Shown here piece after piece: positions 22,791 through 32,841 of a stretch of DNA of 64,000 nt. The position numbers and the translations under genes are program-made. Every line of letters starts with the position of its first letter. The first letter of the stretch is position 1. This stretch comes from Microvelia longipes. Its lineage: Eukaryota; Arthropoda; Insecta; Hemiptera; Veliidae. The stretch covers positions 23,974,145-24,038,144 of the forward strand of contig JACMZG010001863.1 of the NCBI GenBank assembly GCA_018340805.1. The letters are read 5' to 3'. Under the pieces are notes generated by a model that did no database searches, had not been told where the DNA came from, and saw only the letters and a program-made list of their open reading frames with translations.

Positions 22791-24903
22791 TATTTTTAAA
22801 CTGATCAAATTTCACAATATTTTGTTTATATATATCCTCTTTCAATTCAGCTTTACTTAAGGATGCATCAACGCCTATAATAACAATAGGCTCTCCCTGC
22901 TCTGCTGGGAGTTTAGCACATAAACCAAGACTATTTAGGTCTTGGCAATTAATGATTTTATCTCTATCCTCTACAGAGCCACATTCTAAGGCAAAAGCTA
23001 CACTTTTCTTTTGGCGTACATATTTGTGACATTTACATTAGATAATTTAGGTTTTAACTCGGTTAGAATTTGTTTCCTAAGTTTGTCTATTTGTTCTTTA
23101 ATTTCATTACATTGATCTAAATTTGTCTTATCAAATGTACCGGAGTAATCCGCAAATTCAATAATGACTGATTTGTTTAAATCAATCATCTTTTTGTTTG
23201 GGGAAGAGATGGCAGTTTAGAATTAGGATTTGGATCAGGGGGAAGTGGACCAGGAGGTTTAGGGCCTGGCGGAGAAGGGCCTGGTGTTGGGCAGGGCAAA
23301 GGAACTGGAGTTGGAGGTGTGGGATTTCCGTTCAAGTTCCTCACAGCACTCGCAAAGGAACCACTGCCCCATTCCTCCATATACTTTATCTGTTATCTGA
23401 CTATTTGGACCTTGATAATAGTTTCTGCTACATTCTAGTTCAGTAGCCTTGGCGCAGAATTCTGTGCCGCAGCGGGTAACTTCAAGTGCTAGACTGGTTA
23501 CATTAGTCTTACAACTCTTAAGGAGTCTAAAATCACTTTAATTTCTGTCTTAGATATTTTATGGTCTGAACTAGAGTCAGTATTAAATAAATATTTTACA
23601 AACGTTTGTTCTAATTTATCTAAATTTCCTAAGGCAGACTCAGTTGCCCTTTACCTATATCTCTAAACTTATCTATAAAAGTATGGTCAGCAGTTGTCTT
23701 CGCTGGGCTGTCGTTCTCATCTCTCTTTCTTTTCTTCTTTGCTTCTTCTTCTTTCCCTCCGCCAACGAGTGATCTAAGTAAAGGTTGTGGATCTTCTTCT
23801 AAACTATCACTACTTTCATCTACAGAAGGCTTTAACCAAAGGTGAGGTTGAAACATTGCTCGCGTATTGCCTTCACATTCTTTGATATGGCGAGGGACTA
23901 GCGAGACTTGACCCTTCTGTTCTTCTTTCACTAACTTGACATTCCTCTTCAATTCCTGGTCAAGATCCTCTTCACTGCCATGTAGTGGTATTACTACGGC
24001 GTAAGGGTCCTCGGGGTCTGGCCAGCGACCTTCATTACCTTCTAGCTCTTCAACTATGGGGGGCATGCTTGTTCTCGAGCAGCTCTGGGCCCCTTGCTGT
24101 TTTTTGACTTTTTAACTGGTTCCTCAGATGTTTTAACAATTATTTCACCCTGCTTATTTTATTAATGGTTCTAACTCTTTATCTCTGAGAGCTAAAAGTT
24201 TTTTTAGACTTTTATTGTAGTCCTTTTTGGACTTGAGTATATCTTCCTCGTTTCCTTTAGCTCTTAATTTGCCTATAGAGAAGAGTCTCTCCGCTACTCT
24301 TTTTTCAATGGAGTAGCGCTTTTTGACCTGATCCTTCCAGTCTCTACAGGCCATCATTAACCTCTTCGCATTACCAGACTGGATCATATACTTGACTCCT
24401 TGTTCCTTCTGATCTATTGACATTTCAATTTTTTCCTTAGGTTCAGGAGCCAATGCCTTAATTAAGCTAGGCAAAAATCCGTCTTGTACTGGAGGGGGTT
24501 GACATACACTGTTGTAACTGTAGACCCTCCAGCATTTTATTACCTGGTTGATCTATCAGAGAACAGTAAATAGTCTTGGCAAAGGTGGAGGCAATAGTAC
24601 ATATCTCATCATTCTGAAACACTGACGGCGTCTCTGATACAAATTGCTCCGCAATGCTACCCGATTAACGCTATACTTTCCACTACCTCCGAAGGAAGTA
24701 ATTGAGCAACTCGAAAGAGTGTCACTCCTTACACTTTGAGCCAAAAACCCATCCCAGCTCAAACTATCTGTTCCTTCACTCCAGGATTCATCCGGTTTAC
24801 AAAAGAAAGAGTTTGCGCTACTGCAGCGCCCCATCACTGGACTGCTGGTTGCTGCATTGCTAAATGAGTCATTTAGCAAGGGTTGAGTACTTGACATACT
24901 CAT

Positions 24904-25472
24904 CCCTTACCTGAGAAGTCACTGACAAAATTTTAGCAGGTTTCAATAGAAGTGACGCTTTGGACCACAAATAGTTGCCAAGAATAATCTTGGCACTCCT
25001 TTATTTATATATAGAAGGCTTGTTGTTTTGAGATACACAAATTAAAAATCTGTCATGTCATCTTAATGAATAAAACAATTGATGTTCTCAAATAAATATA
25101 AATATTGATACTCACAAAACAGATTTGTATATATAGCTGACAGTGCAGTTTGATTTAATTCATTTGGGTCATTAAATCAAATATTTAAAACTGCTTACTA
25201 TGCACTAAATAAATTTTAATAGTCTTACATACACTTTAATATAGAGATTTTCCTAAAGTTCAACTTAAAGAAACACGAGCATATATTAAGTCTACACACA
25301 TAAAAACTTCAGACACGAAAGATACACATTTTACGCGATAAATTGCAAAATTTCACCACTGTTAAAGAAACCGATCACAAAGAAATTAAACATTTCTAAA
25401 GGAGCTTCTAGAACACGTCTTAACTGTAAGACTGTCCAATTAGAACTCCAAAAGGGAGCTTTTACCAATTAG
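24904..25472 (-). other. 5' UTR of the R1/LOA-type element
   Basis: Non-coding stretch between the ORF1 start and the right target repeat. Its first bases on the minus strand read CTAATTGGTAAAAGCTCCC. An internal promoter would be expected here in this class; I cannot point to its elements. Confidence 0.55.
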
Positions 25473-26117
25473 AGCTTTTGAAAGGGTAAACACTCTTACA
25501 TTCAATAATACAGGGTGTCTCATATTAAGTGTCCAACAAAGAAGAAGGTGATAGTACTTCTCAAGAATAGATAACTAGATCCCCCCCCCACCCCTCTTCA
25601 CTTTTGTTATCCGAACAACCTCTCATTTATTGAAGAAATTCGCTAAAAAACAAATTAATAAGGACATAATATTCAGCCAAGTTTGGAAGACTTTACAGCA
25701 AAATTTACAAAGTAGCTAGATTATGATATTTTAAAAAAGCTCCCTTAATTTTTTTTAAAATCCCCACTACTGAAGTCGCTCCCCTCCGCAACTACTCTTT
25801 TTTCTTTCTTTAATAACAGACAACAATTATAATTGGTTGGGTTGGGTTTCTATTCTTTTGTAAGAAAAAACTATCATATTGGTTGGATTGTTTGTCTCTT
25901 TCTTAAATAACTATTATATTGGATTGGTTGTTAATCACGTCTTTTTTAAAAGATAACAATTAAAACACTATATTTCAGCGATTGTAGAATCGCTTTAAAT
26001 CACAACCATTTAAGTCAGTCAGTATTTGCAATAGGTATAGACAAGTATCGTTCGATTTCGGCACCGGGGGTCCGGGGTTCGCAGCCCGGGCTATGCTCTA
26101 AGATTTTATGAATAGTA
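25473..26117 (+). repeat. Right copy of 645-bp direct repeat (target-site duplication)
   Basis: Partner of 16995-17639, ending in GAATAGTA and continuing without interruption into the 3' half of the SINE (TTTGTGTTAAAAAAG). That continuity shows this side is the undisturbed target junction. Confidence 0.85.
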
Positions 26118-26244
26118 TTTGTGTTAAAAAAGATTTCGCCAACTTTAATTAATTCTTAGAGTGTAGTAGATGCAACCCACCTGAGGTGGTTCCCGCAGGG
26201 TGAATACCCTGATGGGCCGAAAGGCCCTAAAACGGGCATTTATT
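26049..26244 (+). repeat. tRNA-derived SINE (split target of the LINE)
   Basis: Flanked by a perfect 13-bp target-site duplication, TATAGACAAGTAT, at 26036-26048 and 26245-26257. It contains the B-box-like GGGGTTCGCAGCCC, an AAAGTTGGCG-like block on its minus strand, and the 3' end CCTGATGGGCCGAAAGGCCC followed by AAAACGGGCATTTATTTA. The same blocks in the same order occur in the SINE at 61061-61293. The A-box part of the head is missing, so this copy is 5'-truncated. The first 69 bp are repeated at 17571-17639. Confidence 0.8.
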
Positions 26245-26257
26245 TATAGACAAGTAT

Positions 26258-26414
26258 TGTGATCGTTCACCCATAAAATCTCAAACCGAAGTTTCGTATC
26301 AATTATCCGTTTCAGGCTTTTTCATGGCGTTCTGACTGGTTTTCAACATGATATGTATGTGTGTGTGTGCGCGCGTTTCTGTATGTGCAACGCATAACTC
26401 TCACTGTGTTTATG
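26258..26414 (+). repeat. Dispersed module copy
   Basis: AAACCGAAGTTTCGTATCA, ATTATCCGTTTCAGGC, TTTTCATGGCGTTCTGACTGG and a TGTGTGTGCGCGCG tract match the order of blocks in the modules near 31.4 and 37.1 kb. Confidence 0.55.
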
Positions 26415-27590
26415 CTAAAGTGATGTAGAAATTCATACAGTAGGGGTGGAGGCGGGGACACAGTGGTCTAACTCCCCGGAATAAGCTGTTTTAGATGGGC
26501 CTGCTTAAAGTTCACCGTTTCTCCACAGAGGCAGGCGGTTCACCTTGTACGGCATGTATAAAATAATTAGTTCTTCATTTTCAGGATTTAAGTTATTTAA
26601 AGGGATCTTTAACAATGTTAAAAATATTACTAATTAAATTCTAGGTTAATTAATGAAGACTTCAGTCCTATAGAAATTTTATTCTGGGACTAATTTATTC
26701 TAAATTAAGAATTTAATTCTTAACAGTCCAATAACTATTGTGTTCATTATTACTAATTATTTTAAATGTATAATTTGCATAAAAGGTTATAAAATATAAA
26801 CGCTGTGTTATTTTAACTAGACCTGATATCATGATAACCATGACGAGCAGAAATGGAAATTAAAGTCTATCGTTTAGTTTAAAAATCCCCAAGTCATAAG
26901 TATTTTGGGGATTGACCAATCAAGAAGCCGCTGCCAACCTCTCACTTAAAAAGAGAAAAAAATCCCTACCACAATAACCGCTATAGGGAAAAAACCTTCT
27001 TCCCGGCAAACGTTCACTTTGTTTGTGGTTTTTCTTTTGATTACATCGTTTTGAAAACTACTTTCAAATTAATCTTAAAATTATATTTTAAAATAAAACT
27101 TCACAAAAGAAATGTAAAAAAAACATCGCCAAGAAAATACGGGTAAAATAACCTGATTTGTTTACACAGTTTTTTCCCGCTCCCTTCTTGCAGGGATTTT
27201 TTTTTCTTAAGAATCATTGGTGTCTAAACTGGCCTGTCAAAGATTTTTAAACTAAACGATAGACTGTAATTTGCATGTTTATCGCTTTTTATTGTTCTTT
27301 TAATGAAAAAAATGCTAAATTTATCTTATTTTCTAAACAAATAATCTTTATAAACAACTAAAAATGTTCAGAAATTTGTCTTGTTTACATTTTAGTTTAT
27401 AGACGCCTCGCTTTAAAACTGATAACAATATTGATAACAGTTGTACAAGGTGAAAACTAGCGCTCGGTGCGGTAGTTGATGCAACTAGCCCTGTTTTTAG
27501 GACCACCTCAAATCAGGGAGGTAGACCACTGTGTCCTGCGCCCCCACCCCTTCTCTATGAATTTCTACATCAGTTTAGTTTATGCTATTG
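26415..27590. mobile_element. Long palindromic fold-back element
   Basis: Outer arms at about 26415-26560 and 27450-27590 are inverted copies (GATGTAGAAATTCATA, then GGGGTGG and GGACACAGTGGTCTA, then TTCACCTTGTAC). The inner part pairs as well: AGTCTATCGTTTAGTTTAAA near 26865 against its complement near 27250, and GAGAAAAAAATCCCT near 26950 against the complement near 27190. No transposase frame is present. Interpreted as a non-autonomous fold-back DNA element; it starts inside a dispersed repeat module. Confidence 0.7.
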
Positions 27591-28163
27591 TACTTTGACA
27601 TATTGCCAGATAGCAAAACACATAATAAATTAGCAGTTAAAACTCCGAAGCAATCCAACAATTAGGTTTTTACAATATAATAGTGCGAGATTTCAACTAT
27701 TCATGTTTTGCAAAACTCGGTAGTATCAAATGATGAATTAGGTTTTTCGTTATTATATAACATAGATATTTATTGGTGTGACACTTAAAAATGCATTAAA
27801 AAGTTTGTTTATATCTGTCAAATCAGAATTTAAACATTTATTTTTTAAAAACTAATTTTAGAAATTTACTAAAATGAAAAATTGATAAAATGTAAAGTTA
27901 ATATTCTCATAAGAACTTTACTGATACGTTGGATAAACATTTTGTAATGAGGACAAGCGAAGCGATTCCGATGGCATTACACTCTAGACTTTGGATAATC
28001 ACTTTATTCTAAGGTCGAGCGCAGCGACACCGAATTTATACTACCGTAGACTTTGGATAACCATTGTTACATTCTGAGGACGAGCGAAGAAAGTTCGAAC
28101 TTTTGAGGAAAAGTACCGAAGTACCCTCAACTCGATTTTTTAAAATTTGTTTCTAATGTCAAC
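27591..28163. repeat. Non-coding with GAGCGAAGCGA-type repeat tail
   Basis: About 27945-28130 carries three related blocks (GGACAAGCGAAGCGATTCCG, GGTCGAGCGCAGCGACACCG, GGACGAGCGAAGAAAGTTCG) spaced roughly 60-70 bp apart, then GAGGAAAAGTACCGAAGTAC. The same tail type follows the 5S-like modules elsewhere. No coding signal. Confidence 0.55.
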
Positions 28164-29779
28164 CATAGAGAAATACTTACATTATTACATAAAATCGGGC
28201 TTTTGTAAAGTATATGAATCACTGATATGATTTATATGATTCCGCTGTTCCATTTAGGCCATTGAAAGCTTTGAAAATGATTCTTCTAAAAGAAGTGAAA
28301 GAACATATTAACAATTCATAATTCGTGAAAATAGCAAATACCGCAAATTGACACAAGTTCAAGATCCTGGGATCAGCATCTTAATGACAATCCCAGTATC
28401 GAGCAGAAAATTTGATCATTGAATTTACAGGTGAATAGTAACTTTATTGGTCATTGAACCGGTAAATGCATACAACATAAATGACACCTTTTGAAAATTT
28501 AAAGTTACATGCTGTAGAGTGCTATTATATCCCTGAGCCCTAATAATTAATGCAAAATAAACTTTTCTGTACTTAATAGAGATCCTAAGTTTAAAATGTT
28601 CTTTTTTACCGTTCAAAAATTAAGAGGGGAGGAGGTGAATTTTGGTCCGCTCTGTATATAATAAAAGAATGAGTTCTAAAATCCAAATTAGTTATGCAAA
28701 CTATGAAGTATGTCTTTTAAATAATTGATACCCAAGATATCAGATTATATCGCTCCAATTTTAAGTTTTAAAGTAGCTTCACTATAAGCAATTTCAATCA
28801 AATCTAATTTCCATTCCTTTTAGTCCTTATTAATGATGCCACATTAGCCTCAAAGGCTTTTCCCAACAAGATTGTGGGTTTTCAATTTCCAAAATAACAT
28901 TATCCTTGTACAACAAGGTTCAAAGAGAAAATTATTAAGATCTTATTTTCAATAAAGCTCTGTATAAGTAATTGAAGATGTCGAGTTTAATAGAGAGAGC
29001 TGAAGGTAACAAGTTGCTCTATTTCTATGCTAATTTTGCAAAACCTCTAGCCACCATAGATTAAAAGCTTATTTCATCTGATCAATAGATTTTACCTATA
29101 GATAAAGGATCATAACCCAAGAGATAAGGATATAAGTCGGCTTAAAGTATTATAAAGTTCATCTTTCAACAAAGTTGATATAACAAGTCATACAAAATGC
29201 TTTTTCATCAAATTTTTACTTAATTCTGTTTCCTTTTATGAAAGTCTGTGGTTTATAAATCTCATTTCCTAGTAGCTCCGAATTTCATGAAATAAAACTT
29301 TAGAAGCTGAAGTGTTTATGAAATCACTTAAGAATTTTGAAGTGTAAATAAAACTCATTCCTTTGAACTACATTCTCAAAACGAGAATAAATTAGTATAT
29401 CTATTCAAAACTAATGGTATGCCAAGACCTAAAGCATTAATCTTTTATCTGATAATAAAAATAAAATAAAACACGAGCGAACGTTTTGTTAAGTCATATA
29501 GGGTGCGACACGACCCGGAGGTAACACTTGTAGGGGGACCAGGGAATCGTCTAGTTCCGTTACGTGCCGGATTATGGCAAAAACTATGGTCGATTTCCAG
29601 TCACAGATGAAAAACAAAACATTGAGCATTAACGCATTAATTATCCAATAAATGCGTTTCAGCGAATTTGAAGGAAAAATGAGCTTGTAAGGTAAGGGTC
29701 ACGGGGGGGAGGAGATGATTTTTTTAGAGGAGGGAACATACACTCATCAAGAATAAATAAATATTTTTAAGTTTATATG

Positions 29780-29843
29780 TATATATGTATATGTATATAT
29801 ATTATATTATATATATATATATATTATATATATATATTATATA

Positions 29844-29876
<33 letters not shown>

Positions 29877-29970
29877 ATTATATATATATATATTATATAT
29901 TATATATATTTTATTTATATATATATATATATTATATATAATTATATATATATATATATATATAATATAT
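29780..29970 (+). repeat. (AT)n microsatellite
   Basis: Long run of TA/AT dinucleotides with TTA interruptions. The corresponding tract at 35455-35660 has a different length and structure. Confidence 0.95.
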
Positions 29971-30829
29971 GCATGGGCGTACGTATTACGTTTATATGGA
30001 CACGATAACTTTCAAACACTTTCTCGATTAAAATGAAACTTGGAACAAAAATCGACCTAATATAATATATCATAACCTATTATTTATAAAATATATATGG
30101 GATGTCATCAAACCACAATAATGAATCAGCGAAACTTAAAAAATTGATAGATCAAGCGAAAATTTTATACGCAATGTATGGTCAACAAAAATACAAGGTT
30201 ACATTTTTTATCTGTATTAGTCCTAGTTTTATTGATTCACCGAATTTATCACCGGGCAAATGCTCCATGAATATTTTTAAATATAAACACACCTTAAGGA
30301 GAGAGATACAGAAAGAGTCTTCTTTTTTATAAACATATTTCTATCTTAGAGGCCAAGTGATTTTAGCGCTGCAAGCTACGCGAGATTCACAAAGAATATT
30401 AATTTTTAATGGCTCACATTTTTCCAACACTTTTATAGTTTCTCGGGCAGTTGAGATAAATTGTTAACACGTTTATAATATTATTATTATTATATAATAC
30501 GTTTAATAATAATAATAATAATACCTTTTATTACATTTAAGTTGAGAAGAGGACCACGGAGCTTGTTATTTATGTCAAAAAAGGTCATAAAAAGTTAACA
30601 TTTTTTTAATTATGAAATACCGAAGTTCATAAAATCAAAGAACAGCCACATAAGCAAATTATTAAAATCAACTTGATGGTAATGCAGGTCTTATCAAATC
30701 GACTTATATTATCTTTATGACAGATTTTAATAAAATTAATCAAAAGTGATTTTAACTGAAAAAGAATAAAAGATAACCAAATAGTTAGTTAATATAAAAA
30801 TGACCGAGATAGTAACAACGCCACGACTG

Positions 30830-31050
30830 AACGGAACTGAAGGTCGGATTGTCTGTCGAGTTTGCGGGAAAACATAATGGGCATCACGCATGCGCTATAA
30901 TAGTTCGACTCTACTAGATCAGCGATTTTGTCATCAAGCCTGTAAATTGATTACCAATTCATACTCGCTTTACAGACAGACGTTAAAAACAGAAGGCCTT
31001 CGGAAACTAGGCCGCTACGGGGCATCGTTTAAGTTCTACACCCAATAATA
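30830..31050 (+). other. Unrecognised short frame in duplicated block
   Basis: Less AT-rich than its surroundings. Across a frame change it reads a cysteine pair (VCRVCGK) and then DQRFCHQACKLITNSYSLY, TEGLRKLGRYGASFKFY and a stop. The second copy is at 36500-36740. I do not recognise a family. It could be the end of a decayed transposable-element protein or chance. No splice context is convincing. Confidence 0.3.
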
Positions 31051-31324
31051 TGGATGATGGATGATATATAATATTATCCATATATTATTAATAAAATAAT
31101 TTCTATATAGATAGATAAACTATAAATATTAAAAAAAATAATAGAACTAAAGGTAATAATACCTACATTACAATAACATATTTTATCCAATAACATTTTA
31201 TAACCAAACAGGATTTCTTGTATTGGTTCTTCGCCGGGGGGGGGGGTAAAATTATGGGAGTATACACATAATTTTTGGGAATATTTACAAATTGTTGAAA
31301 AAAGAGAGGAGGGGTTATGCAACA

Positions 31325-32090
31325 TTTTTACTTTTCCTCATTTATACCGAAGGTATATAGGAAAAGTATTGTGTTTACAAAAATCCGAAACCTGGATGTC
31401 ATCAGAATTATCCGTTTCAGGTGTTTTTAAGGCCTTCCTAAATGGTTTTCACAAAGTTGTATGTGTGTGTGTGAGTGAGTCTGTTATCACCGTAGCTCCT
31501 AGCGTATTTATGCTAGAGAGTTGAAACTTTGTACAAAAACAGTCATTAACGCAACAGTAACAGTCGTTACGTCATTAACCCGCAATAATGACTCAGCGAA
31601 AATTTCAAAAAACATACAACGTGGAAATGATGCGATCGGAGCAACAAATGTACTAAGTTTCATTATTTTTAGCTTAGTTCAATTTTTATTGAATGACTTG
31701 TGTAAGTTTTTTAAAAATCGGAAAATTATCTAATTGAATTGAAATTTGGTACATGTATACCTTTCCGTAATAAATAACAACACCAAGTTTCGTTTGAATA
31801 CGATAGGTATATCCATGATTTTTGTTAGATAATATAAGTTAAGCAGCATCGAGCGTGGTCCATACATCGAGTGCCTGGATGAGTGACCGCTGAGATTGAA
31901 ACGGATATATTTACTATCTGAGGGCAAGCGAGGCGAGACCAAAGACGTGTTGCAGGTATAAATTTAGCGAATTGTATATTCTGAGGACGAGCGATGCGAG
32001 TCAGAAGTTAGGAGGATGAGCGTAGCGATTCGATATGACGAGTAAAAGTTTCGGAACACCCCGTACTCGATTTTTTTTCATCTTTTAGCC
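31325..32090 (+). repeat. Composite dispersed module ending in 5S-rRNA-like segment
   Basis: Blocks in order: a hairpin head (CTTTTCCTCATTTATACCG, AAGGTATATAGGAAAAG), AAATCCGAAACCTGGATGTC, ATTATCCGTTTCAGGTG, a TGTGTG tract, CCGTAGCTCCTAGCGTATTT, ATGACTCAGCGAAAATTTC, ACTAAGTTTCAT, GAATGACTTGTGTAAG, a TATCCATGATTTTTGTTAG lead, the 5S-like AGTTAAGCAGCATCGAGCG ... GGATGAGTGACCGC (31838-31891), then GGACGAGCGATGCGAG and GGATGAGCGTAGCGATTC units. Partial versions with the same order occur across the window. It has no coding capacity. Confidence 0.65.
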
Positions 32091-32458
32091 CAGTGACAGA
32101 AATAGAGGTTAAAATTTCTTCCTACATAGATCAAATGAAGCAAAACTATTAAGTTTTTTTAAATATTAAAAATTGCACACAAGAAATATAATAATAATTT
32201 GCAATAAGTACCGGCAAAAAAAAAACTTCTAACCAGTATCGCAATAATAACATTCAATTAAAAAAATTGAGGTAATGTTCATGGGTGAAACATTTTAAAT
32301 GCAGCAACATTAAATAGATAGGAATAAGGGGATACATGTTCCTAGACATTAGAACATGGTTTCTACATCAAATAAATTGCCTTTTTAAATAAAACATACT
32401 TTATTAATTTAGTATCTATTCCCCAATATAGTAAATTTGATACTTTTCTGGTAACTTT

Positions 32459-32841
32459 GGGAGTTTGTTTATCGCGTATGTACATATTTTGTTTTTTTTT
32501 TTGCCGTAAACGCCATTTATTTTGACATTTGATGCCAATATCCCATTTATTTCTCGCTCGTAGTTGTTTTTTTATGCATTTATTGTGTTGTGGATGTATA
32601 TGTAAGCTTGTGTTGTTTCTCGTTATGAAGGTAGAATTTAGATGATTAGGTGCGTTGTGTGCAAGGTCCGCGGTCTGTATTTAGTCTGTCGTTCGGCGTA
32701 ATCTGTGAGATGATAAGCGGGGTGTGTAGGCGGGTTTACGTAAATCATTCTATGGTGTGATGCGTGTTTTCTTTCATAAGTTGTAGAGTCGTGATGGTGT
32801 TCGTAGTTTTAATAGTTGAAATTTAGGTGTGTACCAGAACT
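32459..32841 (+). other. Noisy contig end beside the gap
   Basis: Beyond about 32458 the sequence stops matching its partner copy cleanly but still shows scattered similarity to about 38157-38450 (ACATATTTTGTTTTTTTTTT, GCCGTAAA, a GAAATTTAGAT-like block), with many G/T substitutions. This looks like uncorrected read sequence at a contig terminus and not real divergence. No feature should be called from it. Confidence 0.6.

Larger units (their letters stand above)
21387..24903 (-). pseudogene. LINE ORF1 (gag-like), interrupted by a nested LINE
   Basis: Starts at MSMSSTQPLLND (24903). Successive segments, split by frame changes, are a Ser-rich N-terminus, a charged helical part (CRDWKDQVKKRYS, 24474-24154), an acidic/basic segment with KKKRKRDEND (24066-23629), a proline-rich tract (23380-23186) and a conserved core (VAFALECGSVEDRDKI, near 22980). 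After a roughly 1-kb insertion the frame resumes with WVVLVPKEVKQIF and three CCHC knuckles: CLRCLRIGHSVSEC, CGFCSLEGHVYNDC and CGPC...SDH...C. It stops at 21387. In this group ORF1 is an RNA-binding protein that forms the ribonucleoprotein with element RNA. The nested insertion means this copy cannot make intact ORF1. Confidence 0.8.
17640..25472 (-). mobile_element. Near full-length R1/LOA-type non-LTR retrotransposon
   Basis: Minus-strand element. It has a 5' UTR (25472-24904), ORF1 with three zinc knuckles ending at 21387, ORF2 from 21347 to 17731 (endonuclease, reverse transcriptase, RNase H, C-terminal zinc motif) and a short 3' UTR ending in a (TAG)n tract on the plus strand at 17640-17658. 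RNase H plus an apurinic-type endonuclease and a start like NLQHSKAAT point to the R1/LOA/I group. A second, truncated LINE occupies about 21785-22790 inside ORF1, leaving about 6.8 kb of the element itself. A 645-bp direct repeat flanks it. Confidence 0.9.
28164..32458 (+). repeat. First copy of a ~4.3-kb duplicated block (left of gap)
   Basis: Collinear with 33842-38156 over its whole length, differing mainly by single-base indels and by the length of an (AT)n tract. It contains no supported gene. It includes an (AT)n array (about 29780-29970), a short unrecognised frame (see 30830-31050) and a composite repeat module (31325-32090). With exactly 1,000 Ns between the copies, I read this as the same locus represented twice at two contig ends. 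Confidence 0.85.

Noticed and set aside
23198..23446. Trp/Arg-rich plus-strand protein
   Set aside because: Antisense shadow of the proline-rich tract of LINE ORF1.
16995..26117. LTR retrotransposon bounded by 645-bp LTRs
   Set aside because: The enclosed proteins are of the non-LTR type (endonuclease of the apurinic class, no integrase or protease), the repeat contains half of a SINE that continues outside, and the repeat lacks TG...CA ends.
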